A DNA stretch of 64,000 nucleotides from HKCCE3408 sp038530555 (GCA_038530555.1 JBCBCN010000006.1:197527-261526); one strand, 5' to 3'. Numbered from the stretch's first letter, positions 1-8,959 are shown. Numbers and translations are program-made. Notes: a model not told the origin generated them from the sequence alone.

Positions 1-733
1 CCTCTATCTATCCGGCTGCGGCTTCGGCGACAGCCAGCTCTGGGTGTTCGAGGCCCTTGGCGGCCCGCGAGAGCAGGTGATCGAGGCGCGCGCCGATGCC
101 ATGACGGGCGAGTTCGGCCACCCGGTCAGCGTGGCCATCGAGGTGGCTGGCTCCGGTGAGGTTCTGCCCGTGGTGAGCGGTCGGCCCGACGAAACTTTCG
201 CCCATGACGGCCAGATCAGCAAACGCCCGATCCGCGCTCTGGCCCTGTCGGCCCTCGCCCCGCGCCCGGGGGAGCGGTTGTGGGATATCGGGTCTGGCTC
301 CGGCTCGATCGCGCTCGAATGGCTATTGAGCGATCCGGCTTGCGAGGCGATCAGCCTGGAGCGTGACCCGGTGCGCGCGGGGAGGATTTCTGAGAATGCC
401 GAGGCTTTGGGTGTGCAGCGCTTGGAGGTCCAAAACGTCTCGGCGCCCGATGGCCTCGACGGCCTGGCCGCGCCAGATGCGGTGTTCATCGGCGGCGGGC
501 TGAGCGAGGCGCTGCTGGAGAATCTGGCCGAACGATTGAGCCCAGGCACGCGGCTTGTGGCCCATGCCGTCACCCTGAGCTCCGAGGCCCTGTTGAGCCA
601 ATGGCAGGCCAAGCTTGGCGGCGCGCTCAGCCGGATCGAGATTTCCGAGGCCGCACCCCTGGCCGCGGGCGCAAGCGCGCGCCTGGCCTGGCAGGCCGCC
701 TATCCGATCGTGCAATGGCGGGTGGTGCTGTGA
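1..733 (+). CDS. cobL: Precorrin-6Y C5,15-methyltransferase (decarboxylating), C-terminal part
   Basis: Cut by the left edge; the frame is open from base 2, so the true start lies outside. The protein methylates precorrin-6Y at C5 and C15 and decarboxylates the C12 acetate side chain in aerobic cobalamin synthesis. What remains is the end of the CbiE-type tetrapyrrole methylase domain, then the linker HDGQISKRPIRAL and a CbiT-type Rossmann domain with the SAM motif DIGSGSGSIALEW. Its TGA lies inside the GTGA that starts the next gene, so the operon is translationally coupled. The identity rests on the characteristic CbiE-CbiT junction and on the cob neighbours. Confidence 0.93.
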   Translation, partial: LYLSGCGFGDSQLWVFEALGGPREQVIEARADAMTGEFGHPVSVAIEVAGSGEVLPVVSGRPDETFAHDGQISKRPIRALALSALAPRPGERLWDIGSGSGSIALEWLLSDPACEAISLERDPVRAGRISENAEALGVQRLEVQNVSAPDGLDGLAAPDAVFIGGGLSEALLENLAERLSPGTRLVAHAVTLSSEALLSQWQAKLGGALSRIEISEAAPLAAGASARLAWQAAYPIVQWRVVL

Positions 734-1143
734 GGCTGGTGGCAGGGTTCGGTTTTCGCGCGGAGGCAAGCGTGGCCTCGCTGAGCGATGCGCTTGCCAG
801 GGCCGAGGCCGCCTCGGACGGGGCCGGGCAGACAGCGCTTCTTGCGAGCGCGGCGGACAAATGCGCTACCCAGGCGCTCCAACACTTGGCCCAGAGGCGC
901 GATTTGCCCCTCTATGCCGTTGAGCCAGCCGATTTGGTCGCCCAGGAGACATCGACGCGCTCACAAGCGGTGCAAAAGGCGCGGCGAGTGGGCTCAGTCG
1001 CCGAAGCATCTGCGCTTGCTGCGGCGGGGGCCGGCGCGGTTTTGGTGACGGCGCGGGTCATCTCCGAGGATCGGCTGGCCAGTTGCGCCCTGGCGCGGAT
1101 TGTCGAGCCGGGGGATAGAGCAGCGAAAGGAACGAGCCTGTGA
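730..1143 (+). CDS. cobE: Cobalamin biosynthesis protein CobE (CbiG C-terminal type)
   Basis: A protein of 137 residues starting at the GTG at 730, which overlaps the stop of cobL in GTGA; an in-frame ATG at 715 is the alternative. It matches the small CobE/CbiG_C domain: VAGFGFRAEAS at the N-terminus, a central LAS-AADK segment and a late AGAGAVLVTARV strand. CobE is needed for aerobic cobalamin synthesis and is thought to bind a corrin intermediate; its exact chemistry is not settled. It ends inside the GTGA that starts cobM. Confidence 0.85.
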   Translation: MRLVAGFGFRAEASVASLSDALARAEAASDGAGQTALLASAADKCATQALQHLAQRRDLPLYAVEPADLVAQETSTRSQAVQKARRVGSVAEASALAAAGAGAVLVTARVISEDRLASCALARIVEPGDRAAKGTSL

Positions 1144-1928
1144 GAGTGCATTTCATCGGAGCCGGGCCGGGCGCGCCTGATCTGCTGACACTTCGCGGCC
1201 GCGACCTGATCGCCGCCTGCCCGGTCTGTCTTTACGCGGGCTCGCTGGTGCCCAAAGCGGTGCTGAGCCACTGCCCAGAAGGCGCGCGGATCGTGAATAC
1301 GGCGCCACTGAGCCTCGATGAGATCATGGCCGAGATCGAGACGGCCCGCGCGGCGGATCAGGATGTCGCCCGGCTGCACTCCGGGGATCTGTCGCTTTAT
1401 TCCGCGATGGGAGAGCAGACGCGGCGCCTGCGCGAGGCGGGGATCGGCTATACCGTGACGCCGGGCGTGCCTGCCTTCGCCGCCGCCGCCGCCGCTTTGG
1501 GTCAAGAACTGACCCTGCCGGGTGTGGCGCAATCCATCGTGCTGACCCGCACGCCGGGCCGCGCCTCCTCCATGCCGGAGGGGGAGCGTTTAGCTCTCTT
1601 CGCTGAGACAGGCGCGACGCTGGCCATCCACCTTTCAATTCAAAATCTGGCTCAGGTGAAGGCCGATCTGATCCCGCATTACGGGCCGGATTGTCCGGTG
1701 GCGGTGGTCTATCGCGCCTCCTGGCCCGATGAGCAGATCCTGCGCGGCCTCCTGTCCGAGATCGAGGTGGATGCCGCCATCGCCCGCACTGCGTTGATCC
1801 TGGTGGGGCCGGCCTTGGAAGCGGAAGGCTTTGCCGAAAGCTGTCTCTATGCGCCCGACTACGACCGCCGCTATCGCCCGCAATCGGCCGAAAGCCCCTG
1901 GACGGACTGGAGCCCCGATGATGTCTGA
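1140..1928 (+). CDS. cobM: Precorrin-4 C11-methyltransferase
   Basis: A 262-residue SAM-dependent tetrapyrrole methylase that methylates precorrin-4 at C11 to give precorrin-5. The family signature is complete: IGAGPGAPDLLTLRG near the N-terminus, LHSGDLSLYSA in the middle and TPGVPAFAAAAAAL at the SAM pocket. The length is normal for CobM/CbiF. The start is the GTG at 1140 overlapping the cobE stop, and its own stop overlaps the start of cobB by about ten bases. Confidence 0.95.
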   Translation: MRVHFIGAGPGAPDLLTLRGRDLIAACPVCLYAGSLVPKAVLSHCPEGARIVNTAPLSLDEIMAEIETARAADQDVARLHSGDLSLYSAMGEQTRRLREAGIGYTVTPGVPAFAAAAAALGQELTLPGVAQSIVLTRTPGRASSMPEGERLALFAETGATLAIHLSIQNLAQVKADLIPHYGPDCPVAVVYRASWPDEQILRGLLSEIEVDAAIARTALILVGPALEAEGFAESCLYAPDYDRRYRPQSAESPWTDWSPDDV

Positions 1929-3252
1929 TCCGACGCCGCACTTGCCAAAAGGCCTGATGATCTCGGCCCCCGCCTCGGGCACCGGCAAGACCACGGTCAT
2001 GCTGGGCCTGTTGCGGGCCCTTAGCGATGACGGCCTAGCGGTGCAGCCCTTCAAATCCGGGCCCGACTATATCGATCCGGCCTTCCACCGCGCGGCCTCG
2101 GGCCGGGCGTCCTTTAACCTCGACACCTGGGCGATGGATGAGGGCCTATTCGCGGCCATCGCTTGCCGCGCGGAGGGAGCGGATGTCTGCGTGGGTGAGG
2201 GCTCGATGGGCCTTTATGACGGCGTGGCAACGCGGGGGCAAAAGGGGTTCGGCGCCTCGGCGGAAACGGCGATGGCGATGGGCTGGCCTGTGATCCTGGT
2301 CGTCGATATCGGCGGCCAGGCACAGTCCGCTGCGGCCACGGCGATGGGCTTTCGCGACTATGCGCCCGAGCTGCCCTTCGCCGGTGTGATCCTCAACCGC
2401 GTGGCGAGCCCGCGCCATGAGCGCCTGACCCGGCTGGGCATGGAACGCGCGGGGCTGACTGTTCTGGGCGTGCTACCCCGGCGCGGCGATCTCGCTCTGC
2501 CTGAGCGGCATCTGGGCCTGATCCAAGCGGTGGAGCATCCTGATCTTGAGGGCGCAATCCAGGGCTATGCGGCGTTTCTGCGCGAGAATGTGGATCTGGC
2601 CGCGATCAAGGCGGCGGCTTCGGGCGGCTCGGGTCTTTGCCAAGCCGGTCCCCTACCCAAACCCCCGGCGCAGCGGATCGCCCTGGCCCAAGATGCCGCG
2701 TTTTCCTTCACCTATCCGCATCTTCTGGCGGGGTGGCGGGCGGCGGGGGCAGAGATCCTGCCGTTCTCGCCCCTGGCCGATGAAGCGCCGGATCCGGGTG
2801 CCGATCTTGTCTGGCTGCCCGGGGGCTATCCCGAGCTCCATGCCGGGCGGCTAGCGGCGGCGGAGCGGTTTCGCGCCGGCCTAATCCGGCATGCCGAGAC
2901 CCGGCCCGTCCATGGCGAATGCGGCGGCTATATCGCCTTGGGCGAGGCGCTGGTGGACAAAGAAGGCCAGAGCCACCGGATGGCCGGGCTGTTGGGCGTC
3001 AGCACCTCGTTCGAAAAGCGGAAATTCCATCTGGGCTATCGTCGGGCGGTTTTGCGAGAGGCGATGCCCGGCTTTGCCCCCGGTGCTGCGCTCAGGGGGC
3101 ATGAGTTCCATTACACGACGATCCTGAATGAGCCCGACACGCCGCTTGCCGATGTGGCCGATGCCGACGGCAATCCGGTCCCCGAGACCGGGGCCAAGCG
3201 CGGCCATGTTACAGGCACCTTCTTTCACCTGATCGCAGGCGAGGCGGGATGA
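1918..3252 (+). CDS. cobB: Cobyrinic/hydrogenobyrinic acid a,c-diamide synthase
   Basis: A 444-residue amidotransferase that uses glutamine and ATP to amidate the a and c side chains of (hydrogeno)byrinic acid. The N-terminal P-loop-like domain begins SAPASGTGKTTVMLGLL. The C-terminal class I glutamine amidotransferase domain has the nucleophile motif HGECGGYIALGEAL and the GHEFHYT motif near the end. Tandem ATGs at 1918 and 1921 overlap the cobM stop; an upstream in-frame start at 1831 is unlikely because it lies deep in cobM. It overlaps cobA by four bases. Confidence 0.95.
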   Translation: MMSDPTPHLPKGLMISAPASGTGKTTVMLGLLRALSDDGLAVQPFKSGPDYIDPAFHRAASGRASFNLDTWAMDEGLFAAIACRAEGADVCVGEGSMGLYDGVATRGQKGFGASAETAMAMGWPVILVVDIGGQAQSAAATAMGFRDYAPELPFAGVILNRVASPRHERLTRLGMERAGLTVLGVLPRRGDLALPERHLGLIQAVEHPDLEGAIQGYAAFLRENVDLAAIKAAASGGSGLCQAGPLPKPPAQRIALAQDAAFSFTYPHLLAGWRAAGAEILPFSPLADEAPDPGADLVWLPGGYPELHAGRLAAAERFRAGLIRHAETRPVHGECGGYIALGEALVDKEGQSHRMAGLLGVSTSFEKRKFHLGYRRAVLREAMPGFAPGAALRGHEFHYTTILNEPDTPLADVADADGNPVPETGAKRGHVTGTFFHLIAGEAG

Positions 3253-3986
3253 CCGAAGAAGCTGCAAAGACCGGCTTTGTAAGCTTCGTCGGCTCTGGCC
3301 CCGGCGATCCGGAGCTTTTGACGGTCAAAGCCGTCGACCGGCTGAGCCGCGCCGATGCGATCTTGTTCGACGATCTGTCCTCAGGGCCGATCCTGTCCCA
3401 TGCGGGACCGGAGGCGGACCTGATTGGCGTAGGCAAAAGGGCCGGGCGAAGCTCCCCCAGACAGCACCATGTGAGCCAATTGTTGGTCGACTATGCCCAG
3501 GAAGGGGGCCGGGTCGTGCGGCTGAAATCCGGCGATGCGGGTCTGTTCGGGCGGCTGGAGGAAGAGATCGACGCGCTCAAAGCCGCAGGCATTCCGTATG
3601 AGATTATCCCCGGTGTTCCCTCGCCATGCGCGGCGGCGGCGGCCTTTGGCATTCCGCTGACCCGTCGGCTTTCGGCCCGGCGGGTCCAGTTTGTCACCGG
3701 CCATGACGTGAGCGGGCGGCTGCCGGAGGATCTGAACCTCGACGCACTCGCCGATCCCTCTGCCTGCACAGTGGTTTTCATGGGCAAGCGGACCTTCCCG
3801 GCGCTCGCTGAGGCGCTGATGGCGCGGGGCCTGCCCGGTGATACGCCCGCGCTTTTGGCCGAAGCGGTGGGCACCGAGGCGCAGAGCTTTGCGCGCATGA
3901 GCGTGGCCGAGTTGGCCGAGCGCATGGCGGCGGAGATCGGCGATAAGCCCGCGCTGATCCTCTACGGTCCCTTGGCTGTTCCATGA
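3249..3986 (+). CDS. cobA: Uroporphyrinogen-III C-methyltransferase
   Basis: A 245-residue SUMT that methylates uroporphyrinogen III at C2 and C7 to give precorrin-2, the entry step to corrins and sirohaem. Seen: VGSGPGDPELLTVKAVDRL, the DAILFDDL strand, SGDAGLFGR and PGVPSPCAAAAAFGIPLT. There is no CysG-type dehydrogenase or ferrochelatase extension, so it is the stand-alone form. The start ATGA overlaps the cobB stop. Confidence 0.94.
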   Translation: MTEEAAKTGFVSFVGSGPGDPELLTVKAVDRLSRADAILFDDLSSGPILSHAGPEADLIGVGKRAGRSSPRQHHVSQLLVDYAQEGGRVVRLKSGDAGLFGRLEEEIDALKAAGIPYEIIPGVPSPCAAAAAFGIPLTRRLSARRVQFVTGHDVSGRLPEDLNLDALADPSACTVVFMGKRTFPALAEALMARGLPGDTPALLAEAVGTEAQSFARMSVAELAERMAAEIGDKPALILYGPLAVP

Positions 3987-4765
3987 GCGGGGCCATAAGC
4001 GGGGGCATGGCTGAGAGCGCGGGCCTTGAGATCTGGCTGATCGGTATCGGCACCGGTTCACCCGTGCATCTGACCGAAGAGGGCCGCGCGGCCTTGTTGG
4101 ACGCGGCCCTGGTCCTTGTCCCGCGGAAAGGCGCGGGCAAGGACGATCTGGCTGAGCTGCGTCATGCCATCTTGCAGAGCGTCGGGCGAACGGGGCCGGT
4201 GGTCGAGTTCGAGATGCCTGTGCGCGATGAGGCGCTGCCCTACCGCGAACGGGTAGAGCTTTGGCACGATGAGATCGCCCGGCGCTGGCGGGCGGCGATG
4301 GATGCGGCCGAGGTCGCGGGGCCGGTGGCCCTGCTCGTCTGGGGTGATCCGGGCCTCTATGATAGCACATTGAGGATCGCCCGCCGTCTGCAGCCCGCGC
4401 CAAGGCTGCGCGTCGTGCCAGGCATCACCTCGTTGCAGGCGCTAACGGCGGCCCATGCGATCCCGTTCAATGGTCTGGCGGGCGCCGTCACGGTGACAAC
4501 AGGGCGGCGCCTTCGCGATCACGGTTGGCCTGAGGGGGCGGAGCGCGTGTTCGTAATGCTCGACGGGGACTGCGCGTTCCAAGGCCTGAGCGATCCCGAT
4601 TTGTCGATCTGGTGGGGCGCCTATCTGGGTATGCCCGAGCAAATTCTCCAGGCTGGACCTCTGGCCGAGGCGGGGCCGCGCATCGTCGAGACCCGCGCCC
4701 GGGCCCGCGCCGATCATGGCTGGATCATGGACACTTACCTGCTGGTGCGCGGCGACCTTTGGTAG
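3983..4765 (+). CDS. cobF: Precorrin-6A synthase (deacetylating)
   Basis: A 260-residue tetrapyrrole methylase of the CobF family, which methylates precorrin-5 at C1 and releases acetate; this enzyme marks the aerobic route. The divergent signature IGIGTGSPVHLTEEG, followed by VLVPRKGAGKDDLAELR, sets it apart from CobA, CobM and CobI. The start overlaps the cobA stop in ATGA; an internal ATG nine codons in (MAESAGLEIW) is a possible alternative. It is the last cob gene of this run. Confidence 0.92.
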   Translation: MSGAISGGMAESAGLEIWLIGIGTGSPVHLTEEGRAALLDAALVLVPRKGAGKDDLAELRHAILQSVGRTGPVVEFEMPVRDEALPYRERVELWHDEIARRWRAAMDAAEVAGPVALLVWGDPGLYDSTLRIARRLQPAPRLRVVPGITSLQALTAAHAIPFNGLAGAVTVTTGRRLRDHGWPEGAERVFVMLDGDCAFQGLSDPDLSIWWGAYLGMPEQILQAGPLAEAGPRIVETRARARADHGWIMDTYLLVRGDLW

Positions 4766-4866
4766 GCCTGCCCTGGCCAAGGTCTGTGCTTTCGGCGATA
4801 TCTCAGTCCGCGCGAGATGTGAGCGAGGCCGAGATGACCCCAGCAAACCGAGCGAGCGGATAGAGG

Positions 4867-5544
4867 ATGGACTGGAGCGGTTTCGCCCTAGCCTTGGTGG
4901 CGTTCTTTGCAACGCATACCGTTCCCGTGCGCACGCCGATCAAACCCTATCTGGTGCGCAAGCTGGGGCAAAAGGGCTATTCGGCGCTCTATGGACTTGT
5001 GTCGCTGGCCGTCCTTGCTTGGGTGATCGTGGCCGCAGGGCGGGCGCCTTTCGTGCCGCTCTGGGGTTGGGCGCCCTGGCAGCCATGGCTGGCGCTGGGG
5101 CTGATGCTGCTGGCCAGTTTGCTCTTTTCGCTGTCGGTGGCGCGGCCCAACCCGTTTTCCTTTGGCGGCGTACGCAATGATCAGTTCGACCCGGCCGAGC
5201 CCGGTCCGATCCGCTTAACACGCCATCCGATCCTTGCCGTGCTGGCGCTCTGGTCTGGCGCGCATGTGCTGGCCAATGGCGATCTGGCCCGTGTGATCGT
5301 GTTCGGGCTGTTTTTCGTCTTCGCGGTTTTTGGCGGGCGTCTCATTGATCGGCGCAAGCGCCGAGAGATGGGGCCGGACTGGCAGGCGCTTTGGGGCGAG
5401 GTGGCGCGTCAGCCACTTTTGGCGTCGGGCTGGCGCGATGCGAAATTCACCCGGCGTTTGGGGATTGGCGTGGGGTTTTGGCTGCTCATGTTGGTGCTGC
5501 ATCCTCTGGTTATCGGGGTGAGCCCGCTGCCCCCGCTGCCCTAG
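4867..5544 (+). CDS. NnrU family membrane protein
   Basis: A 225-residue integral membrane protein with about six hydrophobic segments. The family resembles isoprenylcysteine/phospholipid methyltransferases and was first named in denitrification loci (NnrU), but its biochemical role is not established. Seen: an N-terminal membrane segment followed by HTVPVRTPIKPYLVRKLG, RPNPFSFGG, and the motif TRHPILAVLALWSGAHVLANGD. No nitrite or nitric oxide reductase gene is nearby, so a denitrification role is not supported here. It lies 100 bases after cobF and may be a read-through neighbour. Confidence 0.8.
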   Translation: MDWSGFALALVAFFATHTVPVRTPIKPYLVRKLGQKGYSALYGLVSLAVLAWVIVAAGRAPFVPLWGWAPWQPWLALGLMLLASLLFSLSVARPNPFSFGGVRNDQFDPAEPGPIRLTRHPILAVLALWSGAHVLANGDLARVIVFGLFFVFAVFGGRLIDRRKRREMGPDWQALWGEVARQPLLASGWRDAKFTRRLGIGVGFWLLMLVLHPLVIGVSPLPPLP

Positions 5545-5547
5545 GGC

Positions 5548-5570
5548 TAGGGGGCAATCCGCTGCCCCTA
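5548..5570 (+). terminator. Hairpin after the NnrU gene
   Basis: An inverted repeat directly after the stop codon. TAGGGGGCA pairs with TGCCCCTA across a six-base loop, with one bulged G. No U-run follows, so it may be a weak or Rho-assisted terminator. Confidence 0.45.
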
Positions 5571-5651
5571 CGGTTCAGACATGTGCGTTGATGGCTCTTG
5601 GATGCGAGCTAGTCTTTAAGCGCGACCAGACGCTGAGAAGGAGCAGGCCTT

Positions 5652-6239
5652 ATGAACGCCGTCGCCATAGGATTGGGCGCGACCCTCGCTGTTGCAGGTA
5701 TCGCAGGATTTGTGGCCAGCCGCGCGGCGGCGGATGTTGAAGAACCCGCTTTTGAGCTTGAGCAACGAGACGGTGCCTTTGAGATCCGCGCCTATCCCGA
5801 TCTTGTCGTGGCCTCGGTGGCTCGTGATGGCAGCCGGCGCCAAGCGGTGCAGCAAGGCTTTGGTCCGCTGGCCCGATATATTTTTGCCCGAGACAGAGAG
5901 GGCGACAAAATCGCGATGACAGCTCCGGTACTTCAGAGCACGGATGAGGCTGGCTGGACCGTCTCGTTCATCATGCCTGCTGGGATGGCGCTAGAAGACC
6001 TGCCCGACGCCGGAGCGGATGTGCGCCTCGAAGACCTGCCCGCGCGGCGCATGGCGGTTTACCGTTTCTCAGGGCGTTGGAGCGACGGGCGCTTTGCCGA
6101 GGCGGTCGAGGCGCTAGAGGGCTGGCTTGCGGTGCAAGGTCTCGAGGCCGCTGGAGCGCCGGAATACGCCTATTACAACGATCCGTTCACCCCCGCCTTC
6201 ATGCGGCGCAACGAGGTGATGATTGAGCTCGCGCCCTAA
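5652..6239 (+). CDS. SOUL family haem-binding protein
   Basis: A 195-residue protein with one hydrophobic N-terminal segment (residues 3-24), probably a signal anchor placing the domain outside the cytoplasmic membrane. The SOUL/HBP fold is recognisable from FELEQRDGAFEIRAYPD, the ARYIFARDREGDKIAMTAPV core and the C-terminal YNDPFTPAFMRRNEVMIEL. Family members bind haem or tetrapyrroles with low affinity; the function in bacteria is unknown. An AGGAG-like site (GAAGGAG) lies about ten bases before the ATG. Confidence 0.85.
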   Translation: MNAVAIGLGATLAVAGIAGFVASRAAADVEEPAFELEQRDGAFEIRAYPDLVVASVARDGSRRQAVQQGFGPLARYIFARDREGDKIAMTAPVLQSTDEAGWTVSFIMPAGMALEDLPDAGADVRLEDLPARRMAVYRFSGRWSDGRFAEAVEALEGWLAVQGLEAAGAPEYAYYNDPFTPAFMRRNEVMIELAP

Positions 6240-6251
6240 AGTGCGGTCGCC

Positions 6252-6962
6252 TCATCGCGGTTTGTCCGCCAGGCCCATATAGAGGATGGCGGTTAGGGGC
6301 AGCGGCCCGAAGACCAGATCAAAGCGCCGATTGAGCCCGCGTGGGCCGAGCCCGGTTATTGGGCCAGGCTGGAGCCCCGCGCGCGTCATCGCCGCCCTGA
6401 GCTCAGCCGGTTTGATGAACATCGCCGGGTCATGAGTACCCTTAGGCAAGAGACCCAGCAGATCCTCGGCCATGGTGATCGTGGCCAATCGCGCGAGCGG
6501 GTTGCGGTTGATCGTATCAAACAGAAACCGCCCCCCGGGGCGCAGGACACGCGCAGTCTCGGCCAAGACCTGGTCCAGATCGGCGACATGCTCCAGGACA
6601 TCCACGCAAACGACATAGTCGAACTGTGCGTCAGGGTAGGGGAGCGCTTCGCCCACGCCGACATCGTAGCGGATTTCCAGGCCTTCGAGCGCGGCATGGG
6701 CGCGCGCTGCATCGATGGCCTCAGACGCCGGGTCGATGCCCGTAACCTGAGCTCCGCGCCCGGCCATTGCTTCGGCCATGAAGCCGCCAGCGCAGCCCAG
6801 ATCGAGCACCCGCGCACCCGCCCAGTCGGCGTGCTTGTCAAACCATCTCAACCGCCCGGGCACGAGGTTCTTCAGGGTCCGCACCCAGCGAACTTCATCC
6901 GACCACCAATCCTCGGCGACCTGGTTGTAGATCGTCAGATCGTTTCGCGCGGGATCAGCCAT
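6252..6962 (-). CDS. ubiG: Ubiquinone biosynthesis O-methyltransferase
   Basis: A 236-residue class I SAM methyltransferase catalysing both O-methylations of the ubiquinone ring. Seen: NQVAEDWWSDEV near the N-terminus (typical of UbiG), the SAM motif VLDLGCAGGFMAEAMA, GIDPASEAIDAARAHA, and VVCVDVLEHVADLDQVLAE. The start chosen is ATG 6962 (MADPARNDL); translation from 7028 would add 22 residues lying in the upstream gene. It overlaps the end of the methyltransferase-like gene at 6955 by eight bases, so the two are co-transcribed. Confidence 0.92.
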   Translation of the reverse strand: MADPARNDLTIYNQVAEDWWSDEVRWVRTLKNLVPGRLRWFDKHADWAGARVLDLGCAGGFMAEAMAGRGAQVTGIDPASEAIDAARAHAALEGLEIRYDVGVGEALPYPDAQFDYVVCVDVLEHVADLDQVLAETARVLRPGGRFLFDTINRNPLARLATITMAEDLLGLLPKGTHDPAMFIKPAELRAAMTRAGLQPGPITGLGPRGLNRRFDLVFGPLPLTAILYMGLADKPR

Positions 6963-7863
6963 CGGCGCTGTGTCCTGTCGTTTGCGCGGCCTTCGGCTCT
7001 GCGACCCGGCCCAGGCGCGGCAGAGCATAGGGTACGCGGGCCTGATACGCGCGGAACCGGTCGCCGTAAATCTTGGCGAAGCGGCGTTCCTTGAGGATCG
7101 GGGCGATGAGGCAATAAGCGGTCCAGGTGACGGCGAGTGCCAATTGGTCGGGCGTCCAAACCGGCACGGTCCACAGCGTGAGCGCGAAGGCCAAATAGAT
7201 CGGCTGTCGGATCAGGCGGAAAATCCCGCCCGTGGGCATGTCGGGGAAGACCGGTTTGACCTTGGCTAGGAGCGAGAGCCAGCCCAAGGCACCCGATTGC
7301 AACTCCACCCCCGCCTCATAAATCGACAGAGCGAGGAGGAGCCAGGACGTGGCATAGGCCGCACAGATGATCCAAAACAGCCAGCCCTCGGCCTCAAACC
7401 AGATTATGCCGGAAGGCGTCCAGAACACAAAGAGCGCGAGAAGCTGAAGGGAGGCGATGATCGCATAGGTGGTGGTGGCCAAGGTTGCGCCATGGGGCTT
7501 TGGGCCGAGTTTCGACAGGATCGCGCGACCCCGCGCGGAGAGAAGCGCGGAATGCAGCAGCGGGAATTGCAAGAGGAGCGCCAGATTGGCGAACGTCGCC
7601 AGCGGCCAGTCCACCCGGCCCAGGCCCTGGCTTAAGCCAAAGAACATCGCGTAGATCATGGCGCTGATCGCGGCGGCAAAGACCAGATGACAGACTGCAC
7701 CATAGACCAGCGCCAGGGCGATCCGCCCCGCGCCCGGCGGAGGTGCTATGGCGCGCTGGAGAAGCGCCCAAAGTCGGTCGAAGGGTGCGCGGGTGAACAT
7801 TGGCAGTTGATCTAGGGGCGCGGGCGGCACTGTCCAATGAGTGCGGTCCATGCGGAGGGTCAC
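6955..7863 (-). CDS. MddA/ICMT-like integral membrane methyltransferase
   Basis: A 302-residue protein with about six membrane segments. The C-terminal third carries the isoprenylcysteine/phospholipid methyltransferase-type pattern: FRLIRQPIYLAFALTLWTVP, then APILKERRFAKIYGDRFRAY and VPYALPRL. This arrangement most resembles the MddA/NnrU group; MddA methylates methanethiol to dimethyl sulfide. The usual histidine of the RHPLY motif is Q here (RQPIY). A phospholipid or other S/N-methyltransferase is equally possible. It is co-transcribed with ubiG. The annotated start is long; the internal ATG of MFTRAPFDRLW is an alternative. Confidence 0.65.
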   Translation of the reverse strand: MTLRMDRTHWTVPPAPLDQLPMFTRAPFDRLWALLQRAIAPPPGAGRIALALVYGAVCHLVFAAAISAMIYAMFFGLSQGLGRVDWPLATFANLALLLQFPLLHSALLSARGRAILSKLGPKPHGATLATTTYAIIASLQLLALFVFWTPSGIIWFEAEGWLFWIICAAYATSWLLLALSIYEAGVELQSGALGWLSLLAKVKPVFPDMPTGGIFRLIRQPIYLAFALTLWTVPVWTPDQLALAVTWTAYCLIAPILKERRFAKIYGDRFRAYQARVPYALPRLGRVAEPKAAQTTGHSADG

Positions 7864-7889
7864 CGACAGAGGAACAAGTCGGCGACCTA

Positions 7890-8612
7890 TTAAAGCATCT
7901 TATCCAGCCCGCTTTTGAGCGCCGCACCCATCCCCGCGGCTTCCATATGCAGCCTCAGCCGTTGATTGTAGCCGCCGGGTGTGTTGAGCGCTTCGATCAG
8001 CGCATCGCATTCGCTCGTCTTGAGGTTGGAGGCCACAAGCTCCCGCAGAAAGGCCTCGCCCTGAGCCGGGTTCGCGACCCGCTCGGAAAGCCAATCGCCC
8101 GTATCGCTCACCATGCGTGCCACCGGGGACAGCACCGCCTGCGCGCAGAGATAGCTGTCGATTTCATCCTGCCCCTGCAGTGGAAAGACGCTGTTGCTCG
8201 CCCCGAAAAGCTCGGTGACGATCTCGGCATTGCCGTACATCATCACCGGTGTGCCGCCCTGGGCGATGCCCGGAAACGGCATCATGATCGCCGTCGCGTG
8301 CGCCGGGCGCACCATCGCGTCGACCTGCTCGAGCGAGGCGCCCGCCATGAAGGTGATCGCGCGCTGGCCCTCTCGGAATGTGAGCGCGCCCAGGATCTCG
8401 GGCGCATCCTCGGCCATCACGGCCAGAAACAGCACATCGCTGGCATCGACCACGCCCTGATTGTCTGCAACGCGGACGTTTTGGTAGGTCTGGGCGAGAT
8501 ATTCGGAATGGCGGCGGCCACGTTCTGAGACGATAATCTCATGCCCGTCACCGGCGATCCCTTCCACTGCGGCGCGGGCGATGGTTCCGCACCCGATCAC
8601 TCCAATGCGCAT
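7890..8612 (-). CDS. ProC-like pyrroline-5-carboxylate reductase family protein
   Basis: A 240-residue oxidoreductase. It has a Rossmann NAD(P) motif GVIGCGTIARAAVEGI at the N-terminus and a C-terminal helical dimerisation region with NTPGGYNQRLR, equivalent to the TPGGT loop of ProC. True ProC reduces pyrroline-5-carboxylate to proline; this copy is divergent, so its substrate is uncertain. The start chosen is ATG 8612, right before the Rossmann strand; the longer start at 8633 adds seven residues. It lies 26 bases upstream of the MddA-like gene and may head that operon. Confidence 0.72.
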   Translation of the reverse strand: MRIGVIGCGTIARAAVEGIAGDGHEIIVSERGRRHSEYLAQTYQNVRVADNQGVVDASDVLFLAVMAEDAPEILGALTFREGQRAITFMAGASLEQVDAMVRPAHATAIMMPFPGIAQGGTPVMMYGNAEIVTELFGASNSVFPLQGQDEIDSYLCAQAVLSPVARMVSDTGDWLSERVANPAQGEAFLRELVASNLKTSECDALIEALNTPGGYNQRLRLHMEAAGMGAALKSGLDKML

Positions 8613-8959
8613 GGCTACCGCTCCCAAAAACACTCGCTACCCGAGCGTGGCACAGAATTTTCGGCCGAGCAATTTGCGCCATCGCTCCGAGCCGAGATGT
8701 CCGTATTCGAAGGAGTAAACTATTTGTCAGGAACATGTAATAGTTGTTTTCTATCATCGCTCGGGCGTTTTTCGCGTTGACCATTGGCTGCGAAGACCCA
8801 ATTTGGCCAAGTAACAAAGACCTTAAGCAAAGATCGCCACCACGGCATGCCGGCACTGCGCACATCTAAGACTGCTTTCGCACCGTTGGCATTGATGGCG
8901 CGCGGCAAGGTAGGGCCCGCGCGGGAAGACGCGCGTCCATTGCGACGTGGAGCAGCGGC
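8613..8959. other. Intergenic region between ProC-like gene and mrp operon
   Basis: About 350 bases between divergent genes, less GC-rich in its middle (8705-8800) than the flanks. It must hold the promoter of the mrp operon and probably that of the minus-strand genes. I see no convincing -35/-10 pair, RNA gene or conserved ORF. Reading frames crossing it show no recognisable protein. Confidence 0.5.

Noticed and set aside
4867..5544. Denitrification role for the NnrU-family protein
   Set aside because: No nir, nor or nos gene is present nearby; the family name alone is not evidence.
8548..8865. Minus-strand frame of 105 codons in the gap before mrpA
   Set aside because: It overlaps the ProC-like start, has no ribosome-binding site and no recognisable protein; likely chance.
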